Shown in pieces: positions 42,772 through 52,013 of a DNA stretch of 64,000 nt. Position numbers and translations under genes: made by a program. The DNA comes from Paenibacillus tundrae (GTDB lineage: Bacteria; Bacillota; Bacilli; Paenibacillales; Paenibacillaceae). How positions within the stretch are numbered: position 1 is the stretch's first letter; each line of letters starts with the position of its first letter. The stretch is from assembly GCF_036884255.1 (NCBI RefSeq), contig NZ_CP145605.1:4216001-4280000 (forward strand), read 5' to 3'. The notes under the pieces were generated by a model. It was not told the DNA's origin and made no database searches. It saw only the letters and a list, made by a program, of their open reading frames with translations.

Positions 42772-45306
42772 TCACCTTGTTAGTGTAGCGGGTACCTCTT
42801 CGGCATTTAATGCTGATACGGTGATATGTTGGTATTCAAGTGATTGCCCATCTGCCTGACGTATATCAATGGTTCGCTGCTCCCCTGGAAGAAGATCAAA
42901 ATAGTTATCACTCATGCGCACATTACCTTGCGGAATCAGAATCTGAACCATTCTAGCTACCGCATCGTTTGCTTGCACTAGCAATTGCTGGGTTTCTTCA
43001 TTATATGAAGCGTGTATGCTGCTCGGACGAAGCTGTACATCTTTTGCATCGCGTAAATAATAAACGTTATCTAAGCACTCCCATGCAGGCGCAGATAACT
43101 TCAGCACCGCCTGTTCTGGAGGCAGATTTTGCAAAACTTGCTTTTCGTCCCACTCTCCTAGCTTCACGACACCATTGGCTTCCACTTCGGCATTCAGCTC
43201 CATACGATGAATCGAATGACCTTGCATATCATAAACCTCAAGGATGACCAGCCCACTAAGAGAAGATAAGTGATCATTAATTACCCACAACTCTAACTGC
43301 TCCCCAGGTTCATGGTTCAGACTTAATAGTAATGGATGATAAAATTTACGTGCATAATAATAGGATGCTTTTGGAAGCAACTCATAATCGATTAATGACC
43401 AACTGGTTCCAGGCCAACTGTCGCCGTGCTGCCAGATTAATGAGCCACTTGTGCGCGCTTTGTTACGTCTATAATGCTCAATCCCGTATTTTAATCCCTC
43501 AGCCTGAGTCAGCATTGAGAACTGGATATACTCATCTAGATCTTGGGGCACTCCTGTGAACCCTTCCATAAGCAAAATGCCCTTCTGATGGTTCGTATCC
43601 TTGTTACGATAAGCCATTTCAACGCTTCCCCAATAGAATTGATCCTCTGGAATATGTCGTTCCAACGTATATTTCGTAGCCGAGGCATGCATACCAAACT
43701 CACTACTGAATAACGTGAAATCATTTTTATAGTTTTTGAATGTGACGCCCTCGACACTGTAATCTAGCAAAGGCACCTCACCAAATTTACGTGGATAGAC
43801 GGAACCATGCCATACTTGCCAGTTGTGACGATCTCCATGATTTGGATCATTCGCATCGTTCCCGCCATAAGGAGATGAGGGCCAGTATTGGCGTGCAGGG
43901 TCAAGCTGTTCTAGCAGCTCTGGTAAAATCTCATGATAAATGGTCTCACCGTAAAATGGTGTCGTGATTTCGCCAGATGACGATTTCATATCGTACAGCC
44001 AGTCAATTTCATTATTGCCGCACCATAAAGCCAGTGATGCATGATTGCGCAGCCTTTGAATATTGCAAATGGCCTCCTGCCGTACATTTTCCACAAAATC
44101 AGCATTGTAATCAGGGAAAAGTGCGTTGGCAAAAGCGAAGTCCTGCCACACTAACAACCCGAGCTCATCACATAGATCGTAAAAGACATCTTTTTCATAA
44201 ATGCCTCCTGCCCAGATTCGTAGCATGTTCATATTAGCTTCTACGCCCAACATGATCAGATGTTTATATCGAGAGTCAGGTGCGGCCCCAATTAGATTAT
44301 CTACTGGAATCCAGTTCGAGCCTTTGGCAAACAACTTCACCCCGTTAATATGAAAAGCAAATGCAGGCTGTCTCTGTTCATCTTCCAGCACCAGCTCCAC
44401 GGTTCGAATTCCAATTCGTTGCTCTTTGCGATCTATCTCCACTCCGTCTGCATACAAGACAGTTTCCAGTTGATAGAGGTAGGGCTTACCTAGATCATGC
44501 GTCCACCATAATTGCGGCTGTGATACTTGCAGATCGAACCCTACCTTACCACTTAGCAACTCACCGTCTGCTTGAGCCACAACCTGCTGATTCTCATCAA
44601 GTAGAAGAGCACGGTAAGTCAGATGACCACATCCACGATACTTTTTCGCTTCAAGCTCAACTTTAATATCCGCCTCTCGGTTGTCACAGCGCTTCGTATA
44701 TGCATATACCCCTTCCAACTTGGCTTGCACATGACGCTCCAGCTTAACCTTGCCCCAGATCCCCACGGTTACGATGCGCGGCCCCCAGTCCCAACCGTAA
44801 TTCATCGCTGCCTTCCGAATCCATGGACGTTCCTTCGTGTACGACGACCACTGCATCAATGCTTTGTCTCTATGATGAAGGTAGAGTGGATCAAAGCGGA
44901 CAGCAATCGTATTTTTGCCTTGGCGTATAACGCGGGAGACATCATACACGTACGTTCGGTGCATATTGCTGGCCGTTCCAATCTCAAGACCATTTACATA
45001 AACGGTAGCATGCGTATCTAACCCTTCAAAAATCAATTCCCAGCGCTCTTGTTTGGTTGGATCGGAATCCATCTGAAAGCGTGTGCGGTACCACCACTCC
45101 TTCTGCTCCACCCAGCGCGAATTGATATCATTATGACCATAATATGGATGATCAATTAACTTACGTTCAATCAGCGTGGAATGTACATCACCCGGTACAC
45201 TCGCACTGATCCAGAAACGGTCATCCAAGTCTGCATCCGCAATGGTCAGCGGCGGTTTCTCGCCCACTTCATATTGCTGAATTCTCCAATTATCACTTAA
45301 TAGCAT
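42772..45306 (-). CDS. Beta-mannosidase (GH2)
   Basis: A glycoside hydrolase family 2 enzyme of about 844 aa, without a signal peptide, so cytoplasmic. The N-terminal sugar-binding domain has RWELIFEGLDTHATVYVNG. The catalytic barrel carries the acid/base in LWCGNNEIDW and the nucleophile in TLFSSEFGMHA, both Glu. FHINGVKLFAKGSNWIPVD is typical of beta-mannosidases. GGAGG lies 8 bases before the ATG at 45306; a further ATG lies at 45321. It ends an operon with two permeases and a binding protein, so it probably cleaves imported beta-mannosides. Confidence 0.92.
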   Translation of the reverse strand: MLLSDNWRIQQYEVGEKPPLTIADADLDDRFWISASVPGDVHSTLIERKLIDHPYYGHNDINSRWVEQKEWWYRTRFQMDSDPTKQERWELIFEGLDTHATVYVNGLEIGTASNMHRTYVYDVSRVIRQGKNTIAVRFDPLYLHHRDKALMQWSSYTKERPWIRKAAMNYGWDWGPRIVTVGIWGKVKLERHVQAKLEGVYAYTKRCDNREADIKVELEAKKYRGCGHLTYRALLLDENQQVVAQADGELLSGKVGFDLQVSQPQLWWTHDLGKPYLYQLETVLYADGVEIDRKEQRIGIRTVELVLEDEQRQPAFAFHINGVKLFAKGSNWIPVDNLIGAAPDSRYKHLIMLGVEANMNMLRIWAGGIYEKDVFYDLCDELGLLVWQDFAFANALFPDYNADFVENVRQEAICNIQRLRNHASLALWCGNNEIDWLYDMKSSSGEITTPFYGETIYHEILPELLEQLDPARQYWPSSPYGGNDANDPNHGDRHNWQVWHGSVYPRKFGEVPLLDYSVEGVTFKNYKNDFTLFSSEFGMHASATKYTLERHIPEDQFYWGSVEMAYRNKDTNHQKGILLMEGFTGVPQDLDEYIQFSMLTQAEGLKYGIEHYRRNKARTSGSLIWQHGDSWPGTSWSLIDYELLPKASYYYARKFYHPLLLSLNHEPGEQLELWVINDHLSSLSGLVILEVYDMQGHSIHRMELNAEVEANGVVKLGEWDEKQVLQNLPPEQAVLKLSAPAWECLDNVYYLRDAKDVQLRPSSIHASYNEETQQLLVQANDAVARMVQILIPQGNVRMSDNYFDLLPGEQRTIDIRQADGQSLEYQHITVSALNAEEVPATLTR

Positions 45307-45355
45307 GGTTTCTGCCTCCATCTATATCATTCAATGTCCATCCAATGAGTTTTGT

Positions 45356-46645
45356 TTATTTTATTTTACTTTCGGCCTGTTTACCTTTCTCCACCAATAC
45401 ATCATAAGCTGCATCCAATGTCACCTGACCAAACATAACACTCTCCATCTCCGACTTATACGTAGCCGTAAAATCTTCAGCACCAGCAGGCGCAGGATAG
45501 AATGGTAATGCCTTCGGTTTAGCAACATCAAGCAATTCTTTACCAAAACGTTCTCCATCCGTAAGATTAGGCTCAAGGGAAGCGTACACTTCATCATCAA
45601 TTGGAATACCACGCGTCATCCCCAAAATCTGACCTGCTTCTGGGTCAGAGATGAACCATTTGATAAACTCTTTCGCCTGCTCGACATTTTTGGAATTTGC
45701 ACTTACAGAGAAGAAAATCGTTGACTGAGCCCAGCCACCTCCACTCTCGCCGATCGGATTGCTGTTCACGGCTAGCTGACCTGGTTTAAGTGCTTCAATT
45801 GCACTCGCCGAGCCGACCGATGCTGTACGAAGCATAACTTTACCAGAACCCAGTGAGTCAAGCTGCGGATCATTCTCTTTAAAAGCTAGCTGCTGATCTG
45901 CTGGCGGTACAACACCTTCTTTTTGAAAATCGGCATAGATATTGTTAAATTCGAAAAAGGTATCTTTATCCAGATTGAATTTCCCATCTTGGAAGATAGG
46001 TCCTTTACCTTTGGCAGTCTGATAAAATTGATAGAATTCCCAGATGTTGCGCAGGTCATCAATCGGATATTTATCCTCTGGCAGCTTGCTCCGTGCCTCT
46101 TTGGCATAAGCAAAGAAGTCATCCCAAGTCCAGTTGTTAAAAGGTAATTTGATTCCGTATTTCTCTAGTGTCACTTTATCATAGACCAATCCTGCACCAT
46201 TGTAGCTCAGAGGCACTCCGTACAATTTGCCATCAATCTTAATGTTCTCCAGAACCTTCTCATCCACAATACCACTCAAGTCCAGATCAGAAAGATCCGC
46301 CAGTTGCCCCCGCTTCGCGTAGCCCTGGATATAAGCCGCATCCATTTGCAGAATATCTGGGAGAGAGGACGAAGCCGCAAGAGTAGGAAGCTTCTGCCAG
46401 TAACCATCCCATGATGTAAATTCTGTTGTGAGTTTGACATCGGTATGTTTCGATGTGTATAGTTCGATTGCTTTTTTGGTTGCTTCATGTCGAGCATCCG
46501 AGCCCCACCACATCATTTTGAGTGTGCCGTTGCCCTGGCCTTCACTTGCGCCCGAATTAGATCCTCCTGCACAGCCTGTCACCATGACCGCAGCCAGCAC
46601 ACCGATCGTCAAAGTCTTTAACCAACGTTTACCTTTGATCACCAT
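45356..46645 (-). CDS. Sugar ABC transporter substrate-binding lipoprotein
   Basis: A 429-aa lipoprotein: signal peptide with a basic start (MVIKGKRWLKTL), hydrophobic core and lipobox (VTGCAG). The rest is a family 1 extracellular solute-binding protein (WWGSDARHEATKKAIELYTS, LPDILQMDAAYIQGYAKRGQ, FIKWFISDPEAGQILG). It would capture a mannoside or manno-oligosaccharide, though the ligand is inferred from the adjacent beta-mannosidase. GGGAG lies about 8 bases before the ATG at 46645; the frame opens at 46693. Confidence 0.92.
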   Translation of the reverse strand: MVIKGKRWLKTLTIGVLAAVMVTGCAGGSNSGASEGQGNGTLKMMWWGSDARHEATKKAIELYTSKHTDVKLTTEFTSWDGYWQKLPTLAASSSLPDILQMDAAYIQGYAKRGQLADLSDLDLSGIVDEKVLENIKIDGKLYGVPLSYNGAGLVYDKVTLEKYGIKLPFNNWTWDDFFAYAKEARSKLPEDKYPIDDLRNIWEFYQFYQTAKGKGPIFQDGKFNLDKDTFFEFNNIYADFQKEGVVPPADQQLAFKENDPQLDSLGSGKVMLRTASVGSASAIEALKPGQLAVNSNPIGESGGGWAQSTIFFSVSANSKNVEQAKEFIKWFISDPEAGQILGMTRGIPIDDEVYASLEPNLTDGERFGKELLDVAKPKALPFYPAPAGAEDFTATYKSEMESVMFGQVTLDAAYDVLVEKGKQAESKIK

Positions 46646-46696
46646 TGAATGACACTCCCTTGTATGTGAAGTTAATGTGATACCTCTCACCAAAAA

Positions 46697-47530
46697 TCAA
46701 CCCTTGATCCCTGTTGTCGCGATACCTTCCACAAAATGCTTTTGAGCGATAAAAAAGACGATTGCTGAAGGAACAACGGACAGTAATGACATCGCGAGCA
46801 ATTGACCCCACTGTACCTCAAACTGATCAATAAACATCCGAAGTCCAAGCCCCACCGTAAACTTTTCTACCGAATTGAGGTATAGCAATTGCGAGAAAAA
46901 GTCGTCCCAGCTCCATAAGAAGGTGAAAATCGCTACGGTAACAAGTGCAGGCTTGATTAGCGGAGCAATAATACGGAAGAAGATACCGTAAACGGAGGCT
47001 CCATCAATCTGCGCCGCTTCATCCAGTTCGCGTGGAATACCACGAATGAATTGCACAATCAAGAATATGAAGAATGCGCCGCCTCCGAAGAAATGTGGCA
47101 ATATCAGCGGAACATAACTATCCACTAATCCAAGTTTGTTGAACAAAATGTACTGTGGTACAACGGTTACTTGTGAAGGCAGCATCATCGTTAGAAGCAG
47201 CACCGAAAACCAGAAGTTACGAAATCGGAAATTTAACCGACCGAATCCATAACCGACTAGAGCTGCTGTTACGACACCACCAAGTACATTCCAAAACTCC
47301 ATCATTAACGTATTGGCAAAAAAACGAGCAAACGTAAAATCAGACGTAAAGTTCCAGCCGTTGCTGTAGTTCTCCCATAACCAGGTTGTTGGCCATAATG
47401 ACGGTGAGGATAGCTCCGTTGTGCTTTTGAAGGAGGCTCCAATCCACCATAACACCGGGTAAATCATGAGCAGTGAAAATGGAATCAGAATAAGGTGTGC
47501 CTTCCATGTCTTCTGGCTGCTAGTTATCAT
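46697..47530 (-). CDS. Sugar ABC transporter permease (MalG type)
   Basis: A 277-aa inner membrane protein with six helices and the EAA loop (PRELDEAAQIDGASVYGIFFRIIAPLI-type region, near residue 190). It overlaps the first permease by four bases (ATGA), a sign of coupled translation. It forms a heterodimer with the neighbouring permease. No ATPase gene is in the operon, so a shared MsmX-type ATPase is likely. Confidence 0.93.
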   Translation of the reverse strand: MITSSQKTWKAHLILIPFSLLMIYPVLWWIGASFKSTTELSSPSLWPTTWLWENYSNGWNFTSDFTFARFFANTLMMEFWNVLGGVVTAALVGYGFGRLNFRFRNFWFSVLLLTMMLPSQVTVVPQYILFNKLGLVDSYVPLILPHFFGGGAFFIFLIVQFIRGIPRELDEAAQIDGASVYGIFFRIIAPLIKPALVTVAIFTFLWSWDDFFSQLLYLNSVEKFTVGLGLRMFIDQFEVQWGQLLAMSLLSVVPSAIVFFIAQKHFVEGIATTGIKG

Positions 47531-48444
47531 TTTGATTTACCTCCTTCGGATTCATAGAAGACCCAGTACTTAGATACGATGAAATTCAGTGCTGTAAAGA
47601 CACCGATAATGACAAGTAGAATCCATGCCAGCGCTGAAGCGTAACCCATTTGAAACTGCTTGAACGCCTTATCATAGAGGAACAATACATACATGTACGT
47701 AGAATTCGCCGGGCCTCCCGCGGTAATGACAAAAGCTGATGTGAACATTTGAAATGAGTTAATAATACCGAGTACAAGGTTGAAGAACATGACCGGTGAT
47801 AACATCGGGATGGTGATAGAAAAAAATTTGCGAATACTACTAGCTCCATCCACAGAGGCGGATTCATATAGATCTTTGGGAATCTGCTTCAATCCAGCTA
47901 GAAAAATGACCATTGTTGACCCAAACTGCCAGGCATTCAGCAAGATCAAAGTACCTAGTGCTGTATTCGGATTGGATATCCAACCGATTCCGGTAATTCC
48001 AAACCAGCCAAGTACGTGGTTGATGTAACCATCCATGCCGAACATGTTCCGCCACAACGCGGACACTGCAATGCTGCCTCCAATTAAGGATGGAAAGTAA
48101 ATCGCAGTACGATAAACATTCATGCCCTTAATGTCTTTGTTCAGCAATATCGCAACCATGAGTGAGAAGAAAAGTTTAATTGGCACCGCTAGTAGTACAA
48201 ATACAAACGTTACTGTAAGCGATTTCAAAAATAATTTGTCAGATTGTAATATTTCGCTATAGTTACGCGTGCCTACCCATGTTGGCGAATCTAAAAGAGA
48301 ATAGTCTGTGAACGAAAGATAGAACGATTGCAGAATCGGCCACAGTGTTAATAGCAGAAAACCAATCAGCCAAGGCGAGATAAACACATAACCAGCCACA
48401 TTCTGCTGGTAGATCCAGCCGATTCCCCGCTTTTTGCCGAACAT
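47527..48444 (-). CDS. Sugar ABC transporter permease (MalF type)
   Basis: A 305-aa permease with six helices and the EAA loop (PKDLYESASVDGASSIRKFF near residue 210). The frame opens at 48510, but the ATG at 48444 follows ACGGGG by 7 bases, and the upstream part contains the promoter (48500-48529), so the shorter form is right. It begins the operon of permeases, binding protein and beta-mannosidase. Confidence 0.9.
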   Translation of the reverse strand: MFGKKRGIGWIYQQNVAGYVFISPWLIGFLLLTLWPILQSFYLSFTDYSLLDSPTWVGTRNYSEILQSDKLFLKSLTVTFVFVLLAVPIKLFFSLMVAILLNKDIKGMNVYRTAIYFPSLIGGSIAVSALWRNMFGMDGYINHVLGWFGITGIGWISNPNTALGTLILLNAWQFGSTMVIFLAGLKQIPKDLYESASVDGASSIRKFFSITIPMLSPVMFFNLVLGIINSFQMFTSAFVITAGGPANSTYMYVLFLYDKAFKQFQMGYASALAWILLVIIGVFTALNFIVSKYWVFYESEGGKSK

Positions 48445-48499
48445 AGCATTACCCCGTTTCCATTGTAGTCTGTCAGCGTGAAACGCTGTATCTGAGTAC

Positions 48500-48529
48500 A
48501 TCATAGTCATTTTCGAAGTATTCTGTCAA
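48500..48529 (-). promoter_or_regulatory. Promoter of the mannoside operon
   Basis: On the minus strand TTGACA (48524-48529) and TATGAT (48500-48505) are separated by 18 bases, with the ATG at 48444 about 50 bases past the predicted start point. Confidence 0.6.
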
Positions 48530-48550
48530 CTAATTTATCGATTATATTAT

Positions 48551-48590
48551 GTTTACAAAATTTAAATAGGTTTACTTTAAGCGTTTACAT
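48551..48590. promoter_or_regulatory. GTTTAC half-sites and a cre-like site
   Basis: Three direct copies of GTTTAC lie upstream of the mannoside promoter: GTTTACAAAA (48551), GGTTTACTTT (48569) and CGTTTACATA (48582). The first matches one arm of the palindrome near lacI. The last is part of TTTAAGCGTTTACA (48576-48589), which on the minus strand matches the catabolite-repression consensus at 13 of 14 positions. Binding by this LacI regulator or CcpA is inference. Confidence 0.45.
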
Positions 48591-48692
48591 AGATAATAAT
48601 ATGAATATTCCTCGTTTGGTAGATATTCCTTTCATACCAAATAGGCTATCCTTTACATTCCCCTGTAATGGATAACCTCACATGGTTGTATG

Positions 48693-49742
48693 TTAGACTA
48701 GGCTATCAATGCTGCCTTTGATAATCAGCTCACCTTGAATTAGTCTCTTCTCATAAGGCATTGCGATATGCTTCAGCCTCCATTGCATGATTTCTACTGC
48801 CTGCACTCCTAGCGCCTCAGTCTCCGCGTTTACAGTACACAACTCAGGATATTGCGCCTGAACGTCAGGATCGTTGTCAAAAGCAACAACTGAAATATCG
48901 TTAGGAATTCGTTTACCTTGTCTCTCCAGTTCAGCCATGCATAATGAAGCCACCTTGTCGTTGGCACATACTATCGCGGTGGTGGAAGAATTCTCACTGA
49001 GCTGTTGCATTGCTGTGCGAATCAGCTCTAAATTATCGTGATGATGCGTCGGTCTAATCTGTAGCAGCTCTTTATGTGGAGCGTAAGGTATACCATTTTC
49101 ATCAAGAATCGCCTTAAATCCACTCCAACGATCGGCAAAACTACGGGCATACGACCAGTCTCCTACAAACTGAATATGTCGATGGCCTTTACCGATCAGA
49201 AATTTCGTTAGCTTACGATAAATATCATAATTGTTCATAAACACCGTATCTGAAGCAACTAACTCATCCTCGTGATCTATGATAACAAAAGGAATACCAA
49301 GTGTACGTAACTCAACCAGCATAGCTGTATCAATCAGTCCGATCCCGATGATACCCAGTAACGCCTCTGGTCGCATGAGTTTGTTAAAATTATGAGGACT
49401 GTCGTCTGTAATGAGTACCGATGAAATCCCATGCTCTTCTAAACCGCGAAACACGCCTTCAAGCACACGCCCCCAATAAAAAGATTCTCGATTCTGACTA
49501 CGGATATTGGGAAAAAGGATACCGATCATTCGCTCTTCTTCCTCTGCCTGCGTCTTAGGCGCCATCGTGCGTCTAGTTAGTTGCTGATCCAAATAACCTA
49601 GATTCGAAGCCACTTCAAATATGCGCTCACGTGTTGCCGTACTGATGCCTGCCTTGCCAGATAACGCTTTCGATACTGCATATTTGGATACACCTACTCT
49701 ATCGGCAATTTCCTGCATCGTTACTTTTTTCTTCTTGTCCAA
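48693..49742 (-). CDS. LacI-family transcriptional regulator
   Basis: A 349-aa regulator with an N-terminal helix-turn-helix (VTMQEIADRVGVSKYAVSKA) and a periplasmic-binding-like sensor domain (IGILFPNIRSQN, FVIIDHEDELV, VVAFDNDPDVQAQYPEL). It controls, presumably, the adjacent mannoside operon, which it faces downstream of. A perfect palindrome lies 27 bases before its own start, so it probably also controls itself. The ATG is at 49742, preceded by only a modest purine run (ACTCC... on the plus strand), so translation may be weak. Confidence 0.92.
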   Translation of the reverse strand: MDKKKKVTMQEIADRVGVSKYAVSKALSGKAGISTATRERIFEVASNLGYLDQQLTRRTMAPKTQAEEEERMIGILFPNIRSQNRESFYWGRVLEGVFRGLEEHGISSVLITDDSPHNFNKLMRPEALLGIIGIGLIDTAMLVELRTLGIPFVIIDHEDELVASDTVFMNNYDIYRKLTKFLIGKGHRHIQFVGDWSYARSFADRWSGFKAILDENGIPYAPHKELLQIRPTHHHDNLELIRTAMQQLSENSSTTAIVCANDKVASLCMAELERQGKRIPNDISVVAFDNDPDVQAQYPELCTVNAETEALGVQAVEIMQWRLKHIAMPYEKRLIQGELIIKGSIDSLV

Positions 49743-49768
49743 CGCTACTCCACCCGCCTCTTCTAAAA

Positions 49769-49793
49769 GGTTTACAAAATGATTTTGTAAACC
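49769..49793. promoter_or_regulatory. Perfect palindromic operator before the lacI-type gene
   Basis: Two 11-base arms, GGTTTACAAAA and its exact complement, flank TGA. A further half-site CGTTTACA lies at 49803. The element is 27 bases upstream of the regulator start, so autoregulation is likely. The arm recurs in the mannoside operon control region. Confidence 0.72.
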
Positions 49794-49915
49794 AAACTAA
49801 CACGTTTACATCATAACAAAAGAGAAGCATGCTGTATAGGAATGATGTCGTCGTTCCTAAGACTCATCGGGAGTCAACAATGCGCTGAAGGCGGCATAAC
49901 GTATAATAACGAACC

Positions 49916-49952
49916 AAAAAAGGCTAACCGAATGTGCTTCGATTAGCCTTTT
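49916..49952. terminator. Terminator downstream of the aspartate kinase gene
   Basis: AAAAGGCTAA and TTAGCCTTTT form a 10-bp stem, extended by an inner CGAA/TTCG pair, with A- and T-runs at the two ends. It lies about 60 bases past the kinase stop and can end transcripts of either strand. Confidence 0.88.
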
Positions 49953-50011
49953 CTTATGCCTATCGGTCTATGTTGCTACGAACCAGACTTCCAGACGATA
50001 TACTGATGCAA

Positions 50012-51265
50012 TTATCGACGAACTTGCGGCCCGCCAACTACAGCTTGTTCCGCCGTGTCGAGGTCATAAGCTGTGTGCAATGCCTTGATTACATCATGCA
50101 GTTTCTCCCCATCGATGACACAGGAGACTTTGATCTCAGAAGTGCTTACCATTTTGATGCTCACACCTTCACCTGAGATCACTTGGAACATCTTCGCAGC
50201 CACGCCTGGATGACTCACCATACCTGCGCCAACGATTGATACTTTAACCAAGTTCTCTTCAGAAGTCACTTCACGATACGGTAAACGGCTGTGGAGGCTC
50301 TCAATGACACGCAATGCGTTCTCACGATCAGACAATGCTACGGAGAAGGAGAAGTCTGCTTTCCCGTCCATTACACCACTTTGCACGATGATATCAACGT
50401 CAAGCTGTTCAGACGCCAGAGCACCAAACACCTCTGCTAGAACTCCTGGGGCATCTGGAACACCCAAAATGCTGATGCGAGCTACGTTTTTGTCATAGGC
50501 AATACCACTAACCACTACACCTTGTTCCATCGTTGCTTCCTCCTTCACAACCGTTCCTTCATTATGGTTAAAGCTGGATCTAACAATCAAAGGTACACCG
50601 GAATGCTTCGCGTACTCAACTGCACGCGGGTGCAACACGGCTGCGCCCAGATTTGCTAATTCCAGCATTTCGTCATACGAAATTTCTTTCAGTTTACGTG
50701 CAACCTTCACGATCCTTGGATCAGTAGAATAAATTCCGTCCACATCCGTATAGATCTCGCACGCATCCGCTTGAATAGCTGCTGCCAGCGCTACGGCCGT
50801 TGTATCCGAGCCGCCCCGACCTAATGTAGTGATCTCGCCGTCTTCTGTCATCCCTTGGAAACCTGCAACGATAACAATATTACCGTCCTCAAGCGCTCTC
50901 ATTACTCGCTCAGGCTGAATATCGTTAATACGCGCTTTGCCATGAACTGGCTCTGTGCGGAAACCAGCTTGCCAGCCTGTAAACGACACAGCTTTGCGTC
51001 CAAGTGCTTGAATAGCCATGGATAACAAAGAGATTGAAATCTGTTCTCCAGTCGTAAGAAGCATATCCATCTCACGTGCGGGTAACTCACTATTCAATTG
51101 TTTCGCTTGATCAATCAAATCATCGGTTGTATCTCCCATTGCCGAAACGACAACTACACACTGATGGCCTTCATCCATTTTCTCTACAACACGTCCAGCT
51201 ACACGTTTCATACGCTCCGTGTCTCCGACCGAGCTGCCCCCAAATTTCATGACGTACAATGACAA
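50012..51265 (-). CDS. lysC: Aspartate kinase (LysC type)
   Basis: Phosphorylates aspartate in the first step to lysine, threonine and methionine. The N-terminal kinase domain has MKFGGSSVGDTERM, VVSAMGDTTDDLI, EITTLGRGGSDTTAVALAAA and YTDVDGIYSTDPR. The C-terminal half has two ACT domains (DAPGVLAEVFGALASEQLDV, VGAGMVSHPGVAAKMFQVI). It is 417 aa, and the run REMDMLLTTGEQISISLLSM is close to B. subtilis LysC. The start is a TTG at 51265 with GGGAG 11 bases upstream. No lysine riboswitch fits into the 120 bases upstream. Confidence 0.94.
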   Translation of the reverse strand: MSLYVMKFGGSSVGDTERMKRVAGRVVEKMDEGHQCVVVVSAMGDTTDDLIDQAKQLNSELPAREMDMLLTTGEQISISLLSMAIQALGRKAVSFTGWQAGFRTEPVHGKARINDIQPERVMRALEDGNIVIVAGFQGMTEDGEITTLGRGGSDTTAVALAAAIQADACEIYTDVDGIYSTDPRIVKVARKLKEISYDEMLELANLGAAVLHPRAVEYAKHSGVPLIVRSSFNHNEGTVVKEEATMEQGVVVSGIAYDKNVARISILGVPDAPGVLAEVFGALASEQLDVDIIVQSGVMDGKADFSFSVALSDRENALRVIESLHSRLPYREVTSEENLVKVSIVGAGMVSHPGVAAKMFQVISGEGVSIKMVSTSEIKVSCVIDGEKLHDVIKALHTAYDLDTAEQAVVGGPQVRR

Positions 51266-51385
51266 CGCAAATCCACTCCCTACCTTGTGCAGTATGCATA
51301 ATTGATGTCCATCGCCATTATTCTCTCCGAAAAATGACTTTAACCCAGTATATTACGAAAGCGTCTGATAGGCTAACCTTTTTTC

Positions 51386-51420
51386 GAAAAAACCCTCTGC
51401 CAAACAAATGGCAAAGGGTT
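51386..51420 (-). terminator. Terminator of efp
   Basis: On the minus strand AACCCTTTGCC and GGCAGAGGGTT pair (one mismatch) around an eight-base loop, followed by TTTTTT. It lies about 35 bases past the efp stop. Confidence 0.88.
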
Positions 51421-51455
51421 GATCAGACCGTTTATTCGCTTACAGTCATTGAAAG

Positions 51456-52013
51456 TTACGCACGGGAAGAGTATTTACCTTCACGTGTATCGATCAGGAG
51501 AACGTCACCTTCGTTAATGAACAAAGGAACTTGTACATTCAATCCTGTTTCTACTTTCGCGTTTTTGGTAGCACCTTGTGCAGTGTTACCTTTAACGCTT
51601 GGCTCTGTTTCGATAACTTTCAACTCAACGCTTGTTGGCAAGTCAATCCCGAGGATTTCTCCTTGGTAGCTAACGATTTTTACGTTCATGTTTTCTTTCA
51701 GGAAGTTCAATTCCCATTCCAGTTGGTCACTAGTCAAAGTGAACTGGTCATATGTTTCGTTATCCATGAACGTGTGCTCTGCACCACTTGCATACAGGTA
51801 AGATACGCCACGGTTTTCGATGATTGCACGGCCAATTGTTTCACCTGCACGGAATGTTTTTTCAACCGTGTTACCATTGCGCAAATTTTTCAATTTGGAA
51901 CGTACAAAGGCAGCGCCTTTACCTGGTTTAACGTGTTGGAAATCAAGTACGGTATAGATATCGTTATCTACTTGTACAGTCAAGCCTGTTTTAAAATCGT
52001 TTACTGAAATCAC
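51456..52013 (-). CDS. efp: Elongation factor P
   Basis: A 185-aa, three-domain, tRNA-shaped factor that rescues ribosomes stalled at proline runs. The N-terminal loop [18 protein letters not shown] carries the lysine that is modified in Bacillus. The middle and end have [14 protein letters not shown] and [20 protein letters not shown]. The frame opens at 52157, but the GTG at 52013 follows AGGAGG by 7 bases and gives the exact family length. Its promoter lies within an inverted repeat at 52146-52200. Confidence 0.97.
   Translation of the reverse strand: MISVNDFKTGLTVQVDNDIYTVLDFQHVKPGKGAAFVRSKLKNLRNGNTVEKTFRAGETIGRAIIENRGVSYLYASGAEHTFMDNETYDQFTLTSDQLEWELNFLKENMNVKIVSYQGEILGIDLPTSVELKVIETEPSVKGNTAQGATKNAKVETGLNVQVPLFINEGDVLLIDTREGKYSSRA

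Noticed and set aside
51266..51385. Lysine riboswitch upstream of aspartate kinase
   Set aside because: Only about 120 bases separate the gene from the efp terminator, too short for the roughly 180-base element, and no matching conserved bases were seen.
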